Positions 54,636-61,424 of a DNA stretch of 64,000 nucleotides are shown one piece after another. Both the position numbers and the translations under genes were made by a program. The stretch covers positions 62,001-126,000 of the forward strand of contig JAMORC010000063.1 in the NCBI GenBank assembly GCA_027063785.1, read 5' to 3'. The number at the start of each line of letters is the position of its first letter. Positions within the stretch are counted from its first letter, which is position 1. The notes beneath the pieces are model-generated. The model saw nothing but the letters and a program-made list of their open reading frames with translations, made no database searches and had not been told where the DNA came from. This DNA comes from Desulfurobacteriaceae bacterium (GTDB lineage Bacteria > Aquificota > Aquificia > Desulfurobacteriales > Desulfurobacteriaceae).

Positions 54636-55217
54636 CTACTTTCCCTTTAGCAGGGTTAGGACTTCCCTTACTCTTTTTCCGACGCTTCGTGCCGTCTTGA
54701 TTCCCCACTCGTCGATTTCGAACTGATCCTCTACCTGTTTGGCAACGGCGGCTCCGCCGAAGTGGGCGGTCGGATCCGAGTCTGCTACGAGGATCATTCC
54801 GTGAATCAGCGCCCAGGCGTGAATAGCCTGAAGTGTGTGTTCCTGACCTCCGTGCTTCGTTGCACCGACGGCAATGGCAGCACAGACCTTGTCCTTTAAA
54901 TCCCAGTTTACCCTTAGAGTCCTTGATCTGTCAAAGAGGGTTTTAAGCATTCCGGTTATTGAACCGAAGTAAACGGGAGACCCTATTATTATCCCATCGG
55001 CTTCTTTCATTTTCTGCTCGATTTCTTGGTAACCGTCCTTGACGATGCAGATGCCACCATTCCTCTTGCAAGCGTTGCAAACCTTACAATAGGCAAGCTC
55101 ATAGTCACAGAGGGAGATGATTTCTGTTTCGAAGCCCTCAAGCTCCTTTAGAGCCTCTTCAAGGAGTAGAAGCGTTGAGCCTTTCCTGTGGGAGCCGTTG
55201 ATTGCCAGAACCTTCAT
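54636..55217 (-). CDS. Iron-sulfur flavoprotein (Isf-like) / NADPH-dependent FMN reductase
   Basis: This 193-aa flavodoxin-fold protein has VLAINGSHRKGST for FMN phosphate binding, GIIIGSPVYFGSITGMLKTLFDR for the ring, and a compact cysteine motif Cys44-x2-Cys47-x2-Cys50-x6-Cys57. This matches archaeal Isf, which holds a [4Fe-4S] cluster and FMN and detoxifies O2 or peroxide with ferredoxin. It is the third gene of the der unit. The substrate is not provable from sequence. Confidence 0.87.
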   Translation of the reverse strand: MKVLAINGSHRKGSTLLLLEEALKELEGFETEIISLCDYELAYCKVCNACKRNGGICIVKDGYQEIEQKMKEADGIIIGSPVYFGSITGMLKTLFDRSRTLRVNWDLKDKVCAAIAVGATKHGGQEHTLQAIHAWALIHGMILVADSDPTAHFGGAAVAKQVEDQFEIDEWGIKTARSVGKRVREVLTLLKGK

Positions 55218-55218
55218 T

Positions 55219-56664
55219 TTACCTCCTTTCCCTCTTTTTAAAGACCAACCTTATGGGTATCTTGTTGAAACCGAACTTTTCCCTAAACCTGTTTTCCAGG
55301 AAGCGCCTGAAGGACTTAGGAATTCCCTCTGGATAGTTTGAGAACATCAGGAACGTCGGAGGTTTCGTCTTTACTTGCGTTCCGTAGTAAATCTTGACCA
55401 CCTTGTTTTTATAAACGGGAGGTTGGTGTATTTCCATAAGCTCCTTCAAAGTCCTGTTGAACTCACCCGTCCTCACCTTCTTGGTGTACTGGCGGTACAG
55501 GTCTTTTATCTGTTTTAGAAGCTCGTTGAGTCCTTTCTTCTCCTTTGCAGATATGAATACCCGCGGGGCGTACGGAATAAAATCGAAAGTGAGATCAAGT
55601 TCCCTTTGAATTCTCTCCCAGTCCTTTTGATCCTTGAGCTTGTCTATTTTGTTCACGGCTATGATTATCGGCTTAAACTTCTCAAGGGCTATTCCGGCAA
55701 TCTTTGCATCCCTGTCGGTAGGTCCCTCCTCTGCGTCAATCAGGAGAACAACGACGTCTGCCCTGTCTATTGCGTCGAGCGCCCTCAGGTAGGAGTAAAA
55801 CTCTATGTCCTTTATCTTTCCCCTTCTCCTTATTCCCGCCGTGTCGATAAATATAAACTCATCGTCTCCTATCTTTATGTACGTATCTATGGCGTCCCTC
55901 GTTGTTCCCGGGATGTCGCTGACTATTGCCCTTTCCTCACCGACCAGGGCGTTGAGAAGGGTGGATTTTCCCATGTTGGGCCTGCCGACTATGGCGACCT
56001 TTATCGGTTCCTTCTCTTCTTCGATCAAGAATTCTTCACCGGCCTCGAGGTTCTCTGCAAGTTCCTCAAGGCCCGAGACATCTTCCCCCGAGATCAGTTT
56101 CTCCGCTCTTTCCCTTCTCTCTTCTCTTTCTGCCGCTTCCCTTGCAGCTTCTTTGAGATCTTCGGGGAGCTTTTCCAGGATTTTTTCTATCAGCGTGGGA
56201 ATGCCTATCTTATGGATTGCCGATACGGGGATAATTTCTTCAAAGCCGAGCCTGTAGAAGTCGTAGATAAGGTCTTCCATGAAGGGCTCGTCGACCTTGT
56301 TTACGGCGACAATTACTGGCTTTTTCCACTTTCTCAGGATTCTGGCCACCTCTTCGTCCAACGGCGTGACTCCCTCCTTCCCGTCGACGACGAAGACGAT
56401 GACGTCGGCCTCCTCCATTGCCCTCTTTGCCTGTTCTGTCGTTTCCTTTGCAAAGTCGTGAACGGAGGCGGTAGGATCAACTCCTCCGGTATCGACGAGG
56501 AGAACTTTGTGGCCGTCTAAATCTGCTTCTTGGACTATCCTGTCCCTTGTAACTCCGGCGGTGTCGTCGATGATTGCAACTTTCTTCTTAAGCAACCTGT
56601 TGAACAGGGAGGACTTGCCGACATTCGGCCTTCCGACGATCGCGACTACGGGGAGTCTTTTCAT
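55219..56664 (-). CDS. der: Ribosome biogenesis GTPase Der (EngA)
   Basis: Der is a double-GTPase needed for 50S ribosome assembly. The 481-aa protein has two G domains (GRPNVGKSS near 11 and GRPNMGKST near 228), each with DTAG and NKxD (NKVD, NKID), and a C-terminal KH-like domain from about 395 with the ending PIRLVFKKRERR. The linker of about 45 residues between the G domains is acidic and somewhat long. The ATG overlaps the upstream unknown gene by 4 bases. Confidence 0.96.
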   Translation of the reverse strand: MKRLPVVAIVGRPNVGKSSLFNRLLKKKVAIIDDTAGVTRDRIVQEADLDGHKVLLVDTGGVDPTASVHDFAKETTEQAKRAMEEADVIVFVVDGKEGVTPLDEEVARILRKWKKPVIVAVNKVDEPFMEDLIYDFYRLGFEEIIPVSAIHKIGIPTLIEKILEKLPEDLKEAAREAAEREERRERAEKLISGEDVSGLEELAENLEAGEEFLIEEEKEPIKVAIVGRPNMGKSTLLNALVGEERAIVSDIPGTTRDAIDTYIKIGDDEFIFIDTAGIRRRGKIKDIEFYSYLRALDAIDRADVVVLLIDAEEGPTDRDAKIAGIALEKFKPIIIAVNKIDKLKDQKDWERIQRELDLTFDFIPYAPRVFISAKEKKGLNELLKQIKDLYRQYTKKVRTGEFNRTLKELMEIHQPPVYKNKVVKIYYGTQVKTKPPTFLMFSNYPEGIPKSFRRFLENRFREKFGFNKIPIRLVFKKRERR

Positions 56665-57281
56665 GCCTCCTCCATTACGATGTCGTATAGCCTCCGGAAA
56701 ACGCAGGTGAACTCGATGTTTTCATCGTAAGCGAAGGGGACGGTTTCTATTTCCCAGATTTCCTCCCCGTTATAAAGGTACCTTGCTCCTAAAAAGGCAA
56801 TATCTTCCAGTTCTCGGTAGTAATACTCTACGTCTCCTTCTTTCTTCGCCTTTTCGGCAAATTTCCTGAGTTCTTCGACCGAGTCGAAGTTTGTAGTTGT
56901 CGGTATTGTAAATCGAACTGCTGCGTAGGTGTTCCCGCACTTTCTGCACTCGCCGTAGAGCTGAGTGGCGTCAACTACCGTCCTGAACTTACCGTTCTTT
57001 ACAAGTTCCTCTACCATTTCGATAAAGTCCGTAAAGGGTTCGTCTTCTTCCCCGAAGTAGAGGTTCTGCTCCGTTTCCTCTACCTTACTTGGAAAGACTT
57101 TTAGGAGGGTGGCACCGCAGTAGGGGCATTCAAGGTTTATTCCGTCCTGTCCTACGGGTTCTACAATGGCTACGAGCCTGTCGAAGAAGTCTGCAATGTC
57201 GTATTCATCGGCGAGAAGCTCTATCGGCTCGTTACACATGGAAAAATCGTACCTGTAGTTCTTTTCAATAAAATCCTCCAT
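56661..57281 (-). CDS. Zinc-ribbon protein of unknown function, 206 aa
   Basis: I do not recognise this protein. It has CPYC at Cys52-55 and CRKC at Cys112-115, a zinc-ribbon pair, 57 residues apart. Both flanks are acidic and helical. There is no signal peptide. It is the first gene of the der unit and shares ATGA with der, so the pair is made together. A role in ribosome assembly or RNA binding is a guess from context. Codon use is as in neighbours. Confidence 0.75.
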   Translation of the reverse strand: MEDFIEKNYRYDFSMCNEPIELLADEYDIADFFDRLVAIVEPVGQDGINLECPYCGATLLKVFPSKVEETEQNLYFGEEDEPFTDFIEMVEELVKNGKFRTVVDATQLYGECRKCGNTYAAVRFTIPTTTNFDSVEELRKFAEKAKKEGDVEYYYRELEDIAFLGARYLYNGEEIWEIETVPFAYDENIEFTCVFRRLYDIVMEEA

Positions 57282-57351
57282 CTCTCCTCCCTAAGGCTTT
57301 TTAAAAGTAAATTTAAGTTTCCTGTGAGCTTATGGAAACCTGTTTGGAGAA

Positions 57352-57385
57352 GGGCGGCCGAAGGGCGGCCGAGCCGCCCCGGCGG
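57352..57385 (-). terminator. GC-rich double hairpin at the end of the prefoldin/RAMP cluster
   Basis: GGGCGGC-CGA-GCCGCCC (57363-57379) is a perfect 7-bp stem. The 10-base GGGCGGCCGA occurs twice in tandem (57352-57361 and 57363-57372), so the GCCGCCCC arm can pair with either copy. It lies 2 bases after the stop codon of the four-helix membrane gene, before the start of the der unit. The minus strand shows only a weak pyrimidine tail, CTTCTCC, after it. Confidence 0.65.
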
Positions 57386-57386
57386 T

Positions 57387-57929
57387 TTATGCGTTTTTGG
57401 ATAAGAGCTTTTCGAGGGCGGAACTTACCTGCTGGCGGGCAAGCCACTCGAGGGACCAGACAAGGAGTGTTGGAACTGCGGCTCCGAGCGTTACTGCCTC
57501 AACGACCGGGCCGAAGATAACGGAGGATAGTATGTTTAACTCAAAGAAGGCGGCTACCAGGAACAGGAGGAAGAAGCCGAGGTAGTAGGCGTACTTGAAC
57601 GGTTCAAGAACGCCGTACCACATGGATAAAAGGGTTGCAACTTCCAGCTCTTCAAGCCTTTGTGCTTTGGCCGCTTCGGGACTTTTCGCCACTTTCTCGG
57701 CAATCTCTTCCCTGTTGACATCTTCTCCTTCTATAACTTTCTCCGCCGTGTTTGATATCGCTCCGTAGCCGAATATCAGCCTGTTTGCAAAGAGCCAGAA
57801 GCCTAAAAGCCCCAGTATAAAAGCTGCGGCTTCAGGATTTGCTGCAACAGAGGCGGTCATCAGGAAAAGGCCGAAAGCTATGGTGAGAGAGAAGAGAGTT
57901 AATGCTATCCACCAAACTGCCCGTTGCAT
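57387..57929 (-). CDS. Four-helix membrane protein, unknown function (last gene of the prefoldin/RAMP cluster)
   Basis: I do not recognise this 180-aa protein. Four TM helices are predicted at about 5-28, 33-52, 112-135 and 143-163. A charged cytoplasmic or periplasmic loop (about 58-100), GEDVNREEIAEKVAKSPEA, separates the second and third. It ends SSALEKLLSKNA. The ATG overlaps the stop of the anchored beta protein by 1 base (TAATG). It probably provides the membrane part of whatever complex this cluster encodes. Confidence 0.72.
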   Translation of the reverse strand: MQRAVWWIALTLFSLTIAFGLFLMTASVAANPEAAAFILGLLGFWLFANRLIFGYGAISNTAEKVIEGEDVNREEIAEKVAKSPEAAKAQRLEELEVATLLSMWYGVLEPFKYAYYLGFFLLFLVAAFFELNILSSVIFGPVVEAVTLGAAVPTLLVWSLEWLARQQVSSALEKLLSKNA

Positions 57930-58414
57930 TACTTACCTCCCTTGTTCTCTTCCTTCTTTTCCGCCTTTACCCCCATTTTGAACGGATGGGCGACGGTATA
58001 AAGGTCCGGAGAGAGGGGGTGCACGTAAGTGAAGGTTGCCAGGACGGCGTCTCCCAGCTTCAGCTTTTCTGTTCCTTCTTTCAGTTTAAGCTCTACTGCC
58101 GTTATTGTTCCCGGGGGAAGATTTACGTGAACCGGGACATGAGAAACGATGTAACCCTTCTCTTTTGTCTCTTTACCGGGAGTGAAGACAAACGATTCGT
58201 TGACAATAGTTAAAGGAGTTCCTCCCGGGTTGAGGATTGAGTAAACTATGGAGTGGTGTTCTTTGTTATAAACGGCGTTGACTACTATGGGGGAGCCGGG
58301 GATTGATGCAATTACTTTCTCAACATTCCTTCCGGTAAAGAAACTTCCGATAGTCCATCCGAGTACCAGTGCAACAAAAATTGAGACAACGAGAACGATA
58401 GATGCCCTTTTCAT
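57929..58414 (-). CDS. Membrane-anchored beta-rich protein, unknown function
   Basis: This 161-aa protein has one N-terminal TM helix or uncleaved signal (about 5-25), then a beta-rich domain (about 35-145) with VYSILNPGGTPLTIVNESFVF and GTITAVELKLKEGTEKLKLGDAVLATF. The pattern resembles Ig-like or LEA14-like sandwich domains on the outside of the membrane. It ends in a charged tail KAEKKEENKGGK. The ATG overlaps the 52-aa gene by 4 bases. I cannot name the family. Confidence 0.72.
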   Translation of the reverse strand: MKRASIVLVVSIFVALVLGWTIGSFFTGRNVEKVIASIPGSPIVVNAVYNKEHHSIVYSILNPGGTPLTIVNESFVFTPGKETKEKGYIVSHVPVHVNLPPGTITAVELKLKEGTEKLKLGDAVLATFTYVHPLSPDLYTVAHPFKMGVKAEKKEENKGGK

Positions 58415-58569
58415 TTTTCTTCCTCCTTTTCTTCAAGTAGTCTTAGTGCTTCTTCTTTTGTAACCTCAACCATAATTGAACCGAAGTTGAAAAAGAGTCG
58501 CCTCCCTTCCGGGAGGGACTTGACAAACTCAATTACTTTATTTTTGTTCTTCTTTTCCTTCTTCTCCAC
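58411..58569 (-). CDS. 52-aa prefoldin-beta-like mini-protein
   Basis: From GTG at 58569, with GGGGAGGAA four bases upstream, the frame gives 52 aa: a Lys/Glu-rich helix, then EGRRLFFNFGSIMVEVTKEE and a Glu-rich C-terminal helix. The last part follows the pattern of archaeal prefoldin beta just after its first coiled coil: beta hairpin with G-x-(I/L)-(M/L)-V, then charged residues and a long helix. It is too short for the coiled-coil arms. It overlaps prefoldin alpha by 32 bases and the next gene by 4. The beta-like assignment is inference; the coding frame itself is well supported. Confidence 0.6.
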   Translation of the reverse strand: MEKKEKKNKNKVIEFVKSLPEGRRLFFNFGSIMVEVTKEEALRLLEEKEEEK

Positions 58570-59020
58570 TTTCTTCCTCCCCTTTAGAGGCTTCGGACTG
58601 TCCGTGCTCTCTGATTTTCTGAGAGAGTTCCTCGACCCTTCCGTAAAGTTCTGCCATTGCTTTTTCAAGGGCTTCCCTTAAAGCCACGAGGGCAACGATT
58701 TCCTTCTCTATCTGTTCTACTGCCTCGTCAAAGGGAAGCTCGACGGATATTCCGCTACCTATGCTGATTACAATCTTCTCGACTTCCTCAAGTTTTGCGG
58801 CTACCTGAGCGATTCTTCCTACGGGCAGTAAGACTTCCTTGCCGGCTCCGAGGTCTTTAAGGTTTTTGAGGGTCGTTATGGTGCTCCTGTATTCAGAGAT
58901 CAGGATGTCGATGTTTGAGATTTCGACCCTCAGTGCCTCAATCTGGGCGATGAGGCTTCTGAGCTGGCGGTTGAGGTCGGCCATTTTCTTGTCGTCCTTC
59001 TTGAGAATCTTCTTCAGCAT
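58538..59020 (-). CDS. Prefoldin alpha subunit-like protein
   Basis: This 160-aa protein has a first coiled-coil helix (about 12-60, ADLNRQLRSLIAQIEALRVE), then the alpha-type double beta hairpin (KEVLLPVGRIAQVAAKLEEV and EKIVISIGSGISVELPFDEA), then a second helix (about 110-145) and an acidic tail. Length and order match archaeal prefoldin alpha (140-150 aa), a jellyfish-shaped chaperone that holds unfolded proteins. It is rare in bacteria and suggests transfer from archaea. The ATG at 59020 has GGAGG six bases upstream. Confidence 0.82.
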   Translation of the reverse strand: MLKKILKKDDKKMADLNRQLRSLIAQIEALRVEISNIDILISEYRSTITTLKNLKDLGAGKEVLLPVGRIAQVAAKLEEVEKIVISIGSGISVELPFDEAVEQIEKEIVALVALREALEKAMAELYGRVEELSQKIREHGQSEASKGEEESGEEGKEEQK

Positions 59021-59036
59021 GTTCCACCTCCCTTAA

Positions 59037-59756
59037 TTAGAGTTTTATTTCACACCAACCGGTAGTGCACCTTTCCCGTGGAAGGAAAATGACCCTTTTT
59101 GGCCTTATGTCCGTTTTCAGCTCGGCCATAAGTCTTTCCCTCACTTCCTTTATTCTCCAGAAGAAGAGGAGGTTTCCCTTGTACCTCGTTTCAGTCCACA
59201 TGCCGATCCTGAGAGGGATTTCCCATTTCTTCATATCGTTGAGGAGCGGGCGGTAAAACTCTTCGACTAAAGGGTGATCCCTCAGCATTCCCATTTCCAT
59301 CCTTACGAGGGCTTCACAGAAGGAATGTCCAGCCGCCTTGAGCTTTTCCAGATGAGGCGAGGAAATCGGAAGGGTTACCGTTCCTCTGAAGGCTTCTACT
59401 TTAAACGTTTCAACCTCTTCCCACCTTTTAAGGTCGAATACTTCGGCTGTTGTTTCGAATACTTCACCTTCGCTGAGCGGAATCCTTTCGGGGACGGATA
59501 GCCCGGAGAGAACCGGGTAGCGGTCGGTTATTATTTCCGTTATTCTGTCGATAACCTCGTTGGGATTCAGTTTTCCTCCGAGCAGGTACTTCTTAACTCT
59601 GGTTTCGATATCCCTGTCTTTCTTTATGTAGTAGTAGATGACGGCCGATCTAATGGCTTCTTTTAAAGCGTTTCCGGGAAGGAAGGGTCTGCCCGCCTCG
59701 TCCCGGGGAAAACCGTGCCTCGTAAAGAGGACGGGAGTCCAGGTCAGAAGTTCCAT
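59037..59756 (-). CDS. Orphan RAMP-superfamily protein, Csm5-like
   Basis: This 239-aa protein resembles type III CRISPR RAMP proteins. Near the N terminus, RPFLPGNALKEAIRSAV (23-39) follows the (I/L)PGS(S/T)LKGA(I/L)R pattern of Csm5 and Cmr-type subunits. Near the C terminus, IPLRIGMWTETRYKG then RPKRVIFLPRERCTTGWCEIKL in pattern matches the Csm5 end (RLG, later PxT and GWV). It is shorter than Csm5 (about 350-400 aa). No cas10, cas6 or repeat array is near, so it may have been recruited to a different complex. Family assignment is moderate. Confidence 0.55.
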   Translation of the reverse strand: MELLTWTPVLFTRHGFPRDEAGRPFLPGNALKEAIRSAVIYYYIKKDRDIETRVKKYLLGGKLNPNEVIDRITEIITDRYPVLSGLSVPERIPLSEGEVFETTAEVFDLKRWEEVETFKVEAFRGTVTLPISSPHLEKLKAAGHSFCEALVRMEMGMLRDHPLVEEFYRPLLNDMKKWEIPLRIGMWTETRYKGNLLFFWRIKEVRERLMAELKTDIRPKRVIFLPRERCTTGWCEIKL

Positions 59757-59765
59757 CTCTCCCTC

Positions 59766-60458
59766 CTACTTGAAGGCTGCCAGTATTTTGTCCGCCTTTT
59801 CGGCGATGTCTATTTCAAAGAGAGCTATTGTCGGCAGCAGCCACGAGACCCTGAACCTGGCATTACCGTCCTTGTTTTCCCCGAAGTAGGCGAGGGCAAC
59901 CCTTCCGAAACCTGCTTCCTTTTCGACCTTCTTTGCTTCCCTCAGGAATCGCCTGGCGACGTTCGGGAGTTTTTCGAAGGGATACGGTTTGCCTTCCTGT
60001 CCCCTCTGTTTTACAAGCTCAGTTGCCGTTCCGACGTTTCTTAATGCTTCTATCAAGTGATGAAGTCGGTGTTTCTTGAAGTAGGCCAGCAGTAGTGAAG
60101 CAGCGGGAAGCCTCAGGATCTCAATGTTCTGGTTATTTTCCCTCAGCTCTCCTACTATGTAAGCCCTGCCCTCTTCCATTTCTATGTGGGCGTAGAGCTT
60201 CTTGTTCTTCGGCATTTCTGTAAGGACTTCATTTACCTCGTACTTAATACCGGATTCTTCGTAAACATCTCCTGCCCGCCTTTTACCGTATTCGGCAACA
60301 AAGTAGGTTTCCACTCCTCCCTTTTTTCCGGCGATAAGGTCAAGACCCCACCTCTTGAGGGACTTGAACTTGAACTCCCTTTCTTTCTCGGGTTGTCCGA
60401 GAGTTTCGAAGACAAGTGTGTTTAAAGCCTGTATTTCTCTCAGCTCGAGTAAGTTCAT
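59766..60458 (-). CDS. Unknown protein, 230 aa, first gene of the prefoldin/RAMP cluster
   Basis: I do not recognise this protein. It is soluble, with mixed alpha/beta character. A first part (1-110) with beta strands [16 protein letters not shown] and [17 protein letters not shown] is followed by a helical part (115-190) containing [20 protein letters not shown], and a last beta strand pair with [24 protein letters not shown] at 60458, with TAGGAGGAG upstream and a good promoter at 60496-60524. It starts 10 bases before the RAMP-like gene. Confidence 0.7.
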   Translation of the reverse strand: MNLLELREIQALNTLVFETLGQPEKEREFKFKSLKRWGLDLIAGKKGGVETYFVAEYGKRRAGDVYEESGIKYEVNEVLTEMPKNKKLYAHIEMEEGRAYIVGELRENNQNIEILRLPAASLLLAYFKKHRLHHLIEALRNVGTATELVKQRGQEGKPYPFEKLPNVARRFLREAKKVEKEAGFGRVALAYFGENKDGNARFRVSWLLPTIALFEIDIAEKADKILAAFK

Positions 60459-60495
60459 CTCTCCTCCTAGGAAATTTTATAACTTCTAAATAAAA

Positions 60496-60524
60496 AATTT
60501 ATTTCTCCTAAATGATTGTGTCAA
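60496..60524 (-). promoter_or_regulatory. Promoter of the prefoldin/RAMP cluster
   Basis: On the minus strand TTGACA (60519-60524) is followed after exactly 17 bases by TAAATT (60496-60501). It is 38 bases upstream of the ATG at 60458, in an AT-rich intergenic stretch. TTGACA is a perfect -35. It shows that the cluster is read on its own and not from murB. Confidence 0.65.
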
Positions 60525-60602
60525 GTAATCTACAATGAAACTTTAAAATAAGTGGAGTGCTTCTATGAAGAATTGAAGATTGATCCGGTATTTGCGGGTT
60601 GT

Positions 60603-61424
60603 TCAGTCTATTACCTTTACTTCAAGGGGAAGTGAGATGCCGAAGTGGTAGAGGACTTTTTCTCTGGCGATATCAATTAGCTTGGAGAAGTCGTTGAAAG
60701 TTCCCCCGTAGTTAACGGCGAAGTTTGCGTGTTTTTCGGAGAACCCGACGCCTCCGACGCGGAATCCCCTTAGTCCGCATAAGTCGAGGAGCTTCCCGGC
60801 GGGAGCAGTTTCGGGATTCTTAAACGTTGATCCTGCGGTTTTCAGGTAAAAGGGAGGTTGTTTTGAAAGTCTCAGGTTTACGAACCTTTCTATTTTCTCC
60901 TTAATGAAAGTGTCGGGGGTTGTTTTAAACGTGGCTTCGACAACTGCTCCGAGTTCCGGAAAGGGGGAGGAGCGGTAGGAAAATAGGGAAAAGTTTTTTA
61001 GTTCTTTTAATTCACCGCTCTGCCTGTCCAGGTACTTTACGGAAATCAGGACATCCTTAACTTCCCTGCCGAAGGCTCCTGCGTTTTGAGCTACTATTCC
61101 TCCGATGGTTGCCCTGGGAATCCCTGCAAGGAATTCCAGGATTGAGATTTTCCTTTTCACTTGAAACCTTAAAACTCTTGAAATCGGTGTTCCGGCGCCG
61201 ACTGTGAGGTTATCTCCTTCCTGCTTGATGTATGAGAACTTTTTTAGGGATATAAGGGGTGTTTTACTTTCTGACAGTATGACGTTTGAGCCTCCTCCGA
61301 TGATGGGATAGCCTTTGAGGAGCAGTTTCAGAAGCTCTTTAACGTTTTTCGGGAAATAAACAGGCCTCGGGGATCCGAGGCCGATCGTTGTTATCCTTTC
61401 CGGGGAAAGAACCTTAACTTCCAA
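60603..61424 (-). CDS. murB: UDP-N-acetylenolpyruvoylglucosamine reductase
   Basis: MurB completes UDP-MurNAc synthesis for peptidoglycan. The 273-aa protein has the FAD site [32 protein letters not shown], the substrate-binding FSYRSSPF, the catalytic Ser in [10 protein letters not shown] and a final ...[11 protein letters not shown] strand. It lacks the extra Tyr loop of E. coli MurB, so it is a type II enzyme. TTG start at 61424 after AAAGGAG; overlaps pyrG by 11 bases. Confidence 0.94.
   Translation of the reverse strand: MEVKVLSPERITTIGLGSPRPVYFPKNVKELLKLLLKGYPIIGGGSNVILSESKTPLISLKKFSYIKQEGDNLTVGAGTPISRVLRFQVKRKISILEFLAGIPRATIGGIVAQNAGAFGREVKDVLISVKYLDRQSGELKELKNFSLFSYRSSPFPELGAVVEATFKTTPDTFIKEKIERFVNLRLSKQPPFYLKTAGSTFKNPETAPAGKLLDLCGLRGFRVGGVGFSEKHANFAVNYGGTFNDFSKLIDIAREKVLYHFGISLPLEVKVID

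Noticed and set aside
55606-56520. Long open frame (304 codons) on the plus strand
   Set aside because: Antisense to der, with an unnatural Cys/Tyr/Val-rich composition and no ribosome site.
58570-58668. 33-codon N-terminal extension of the 52-aa protein
   Set aside because: It is read from inside the prefoldin alpha gene in another frame; the GGGGAGGAA site directly precedes the GTG at 58569.
59037-60458. CRISPR locus around the RAMP-like gene
   Set aside because: No regularly spaced repeats and no other cas gene found; only one protein has RAMP resemblance.
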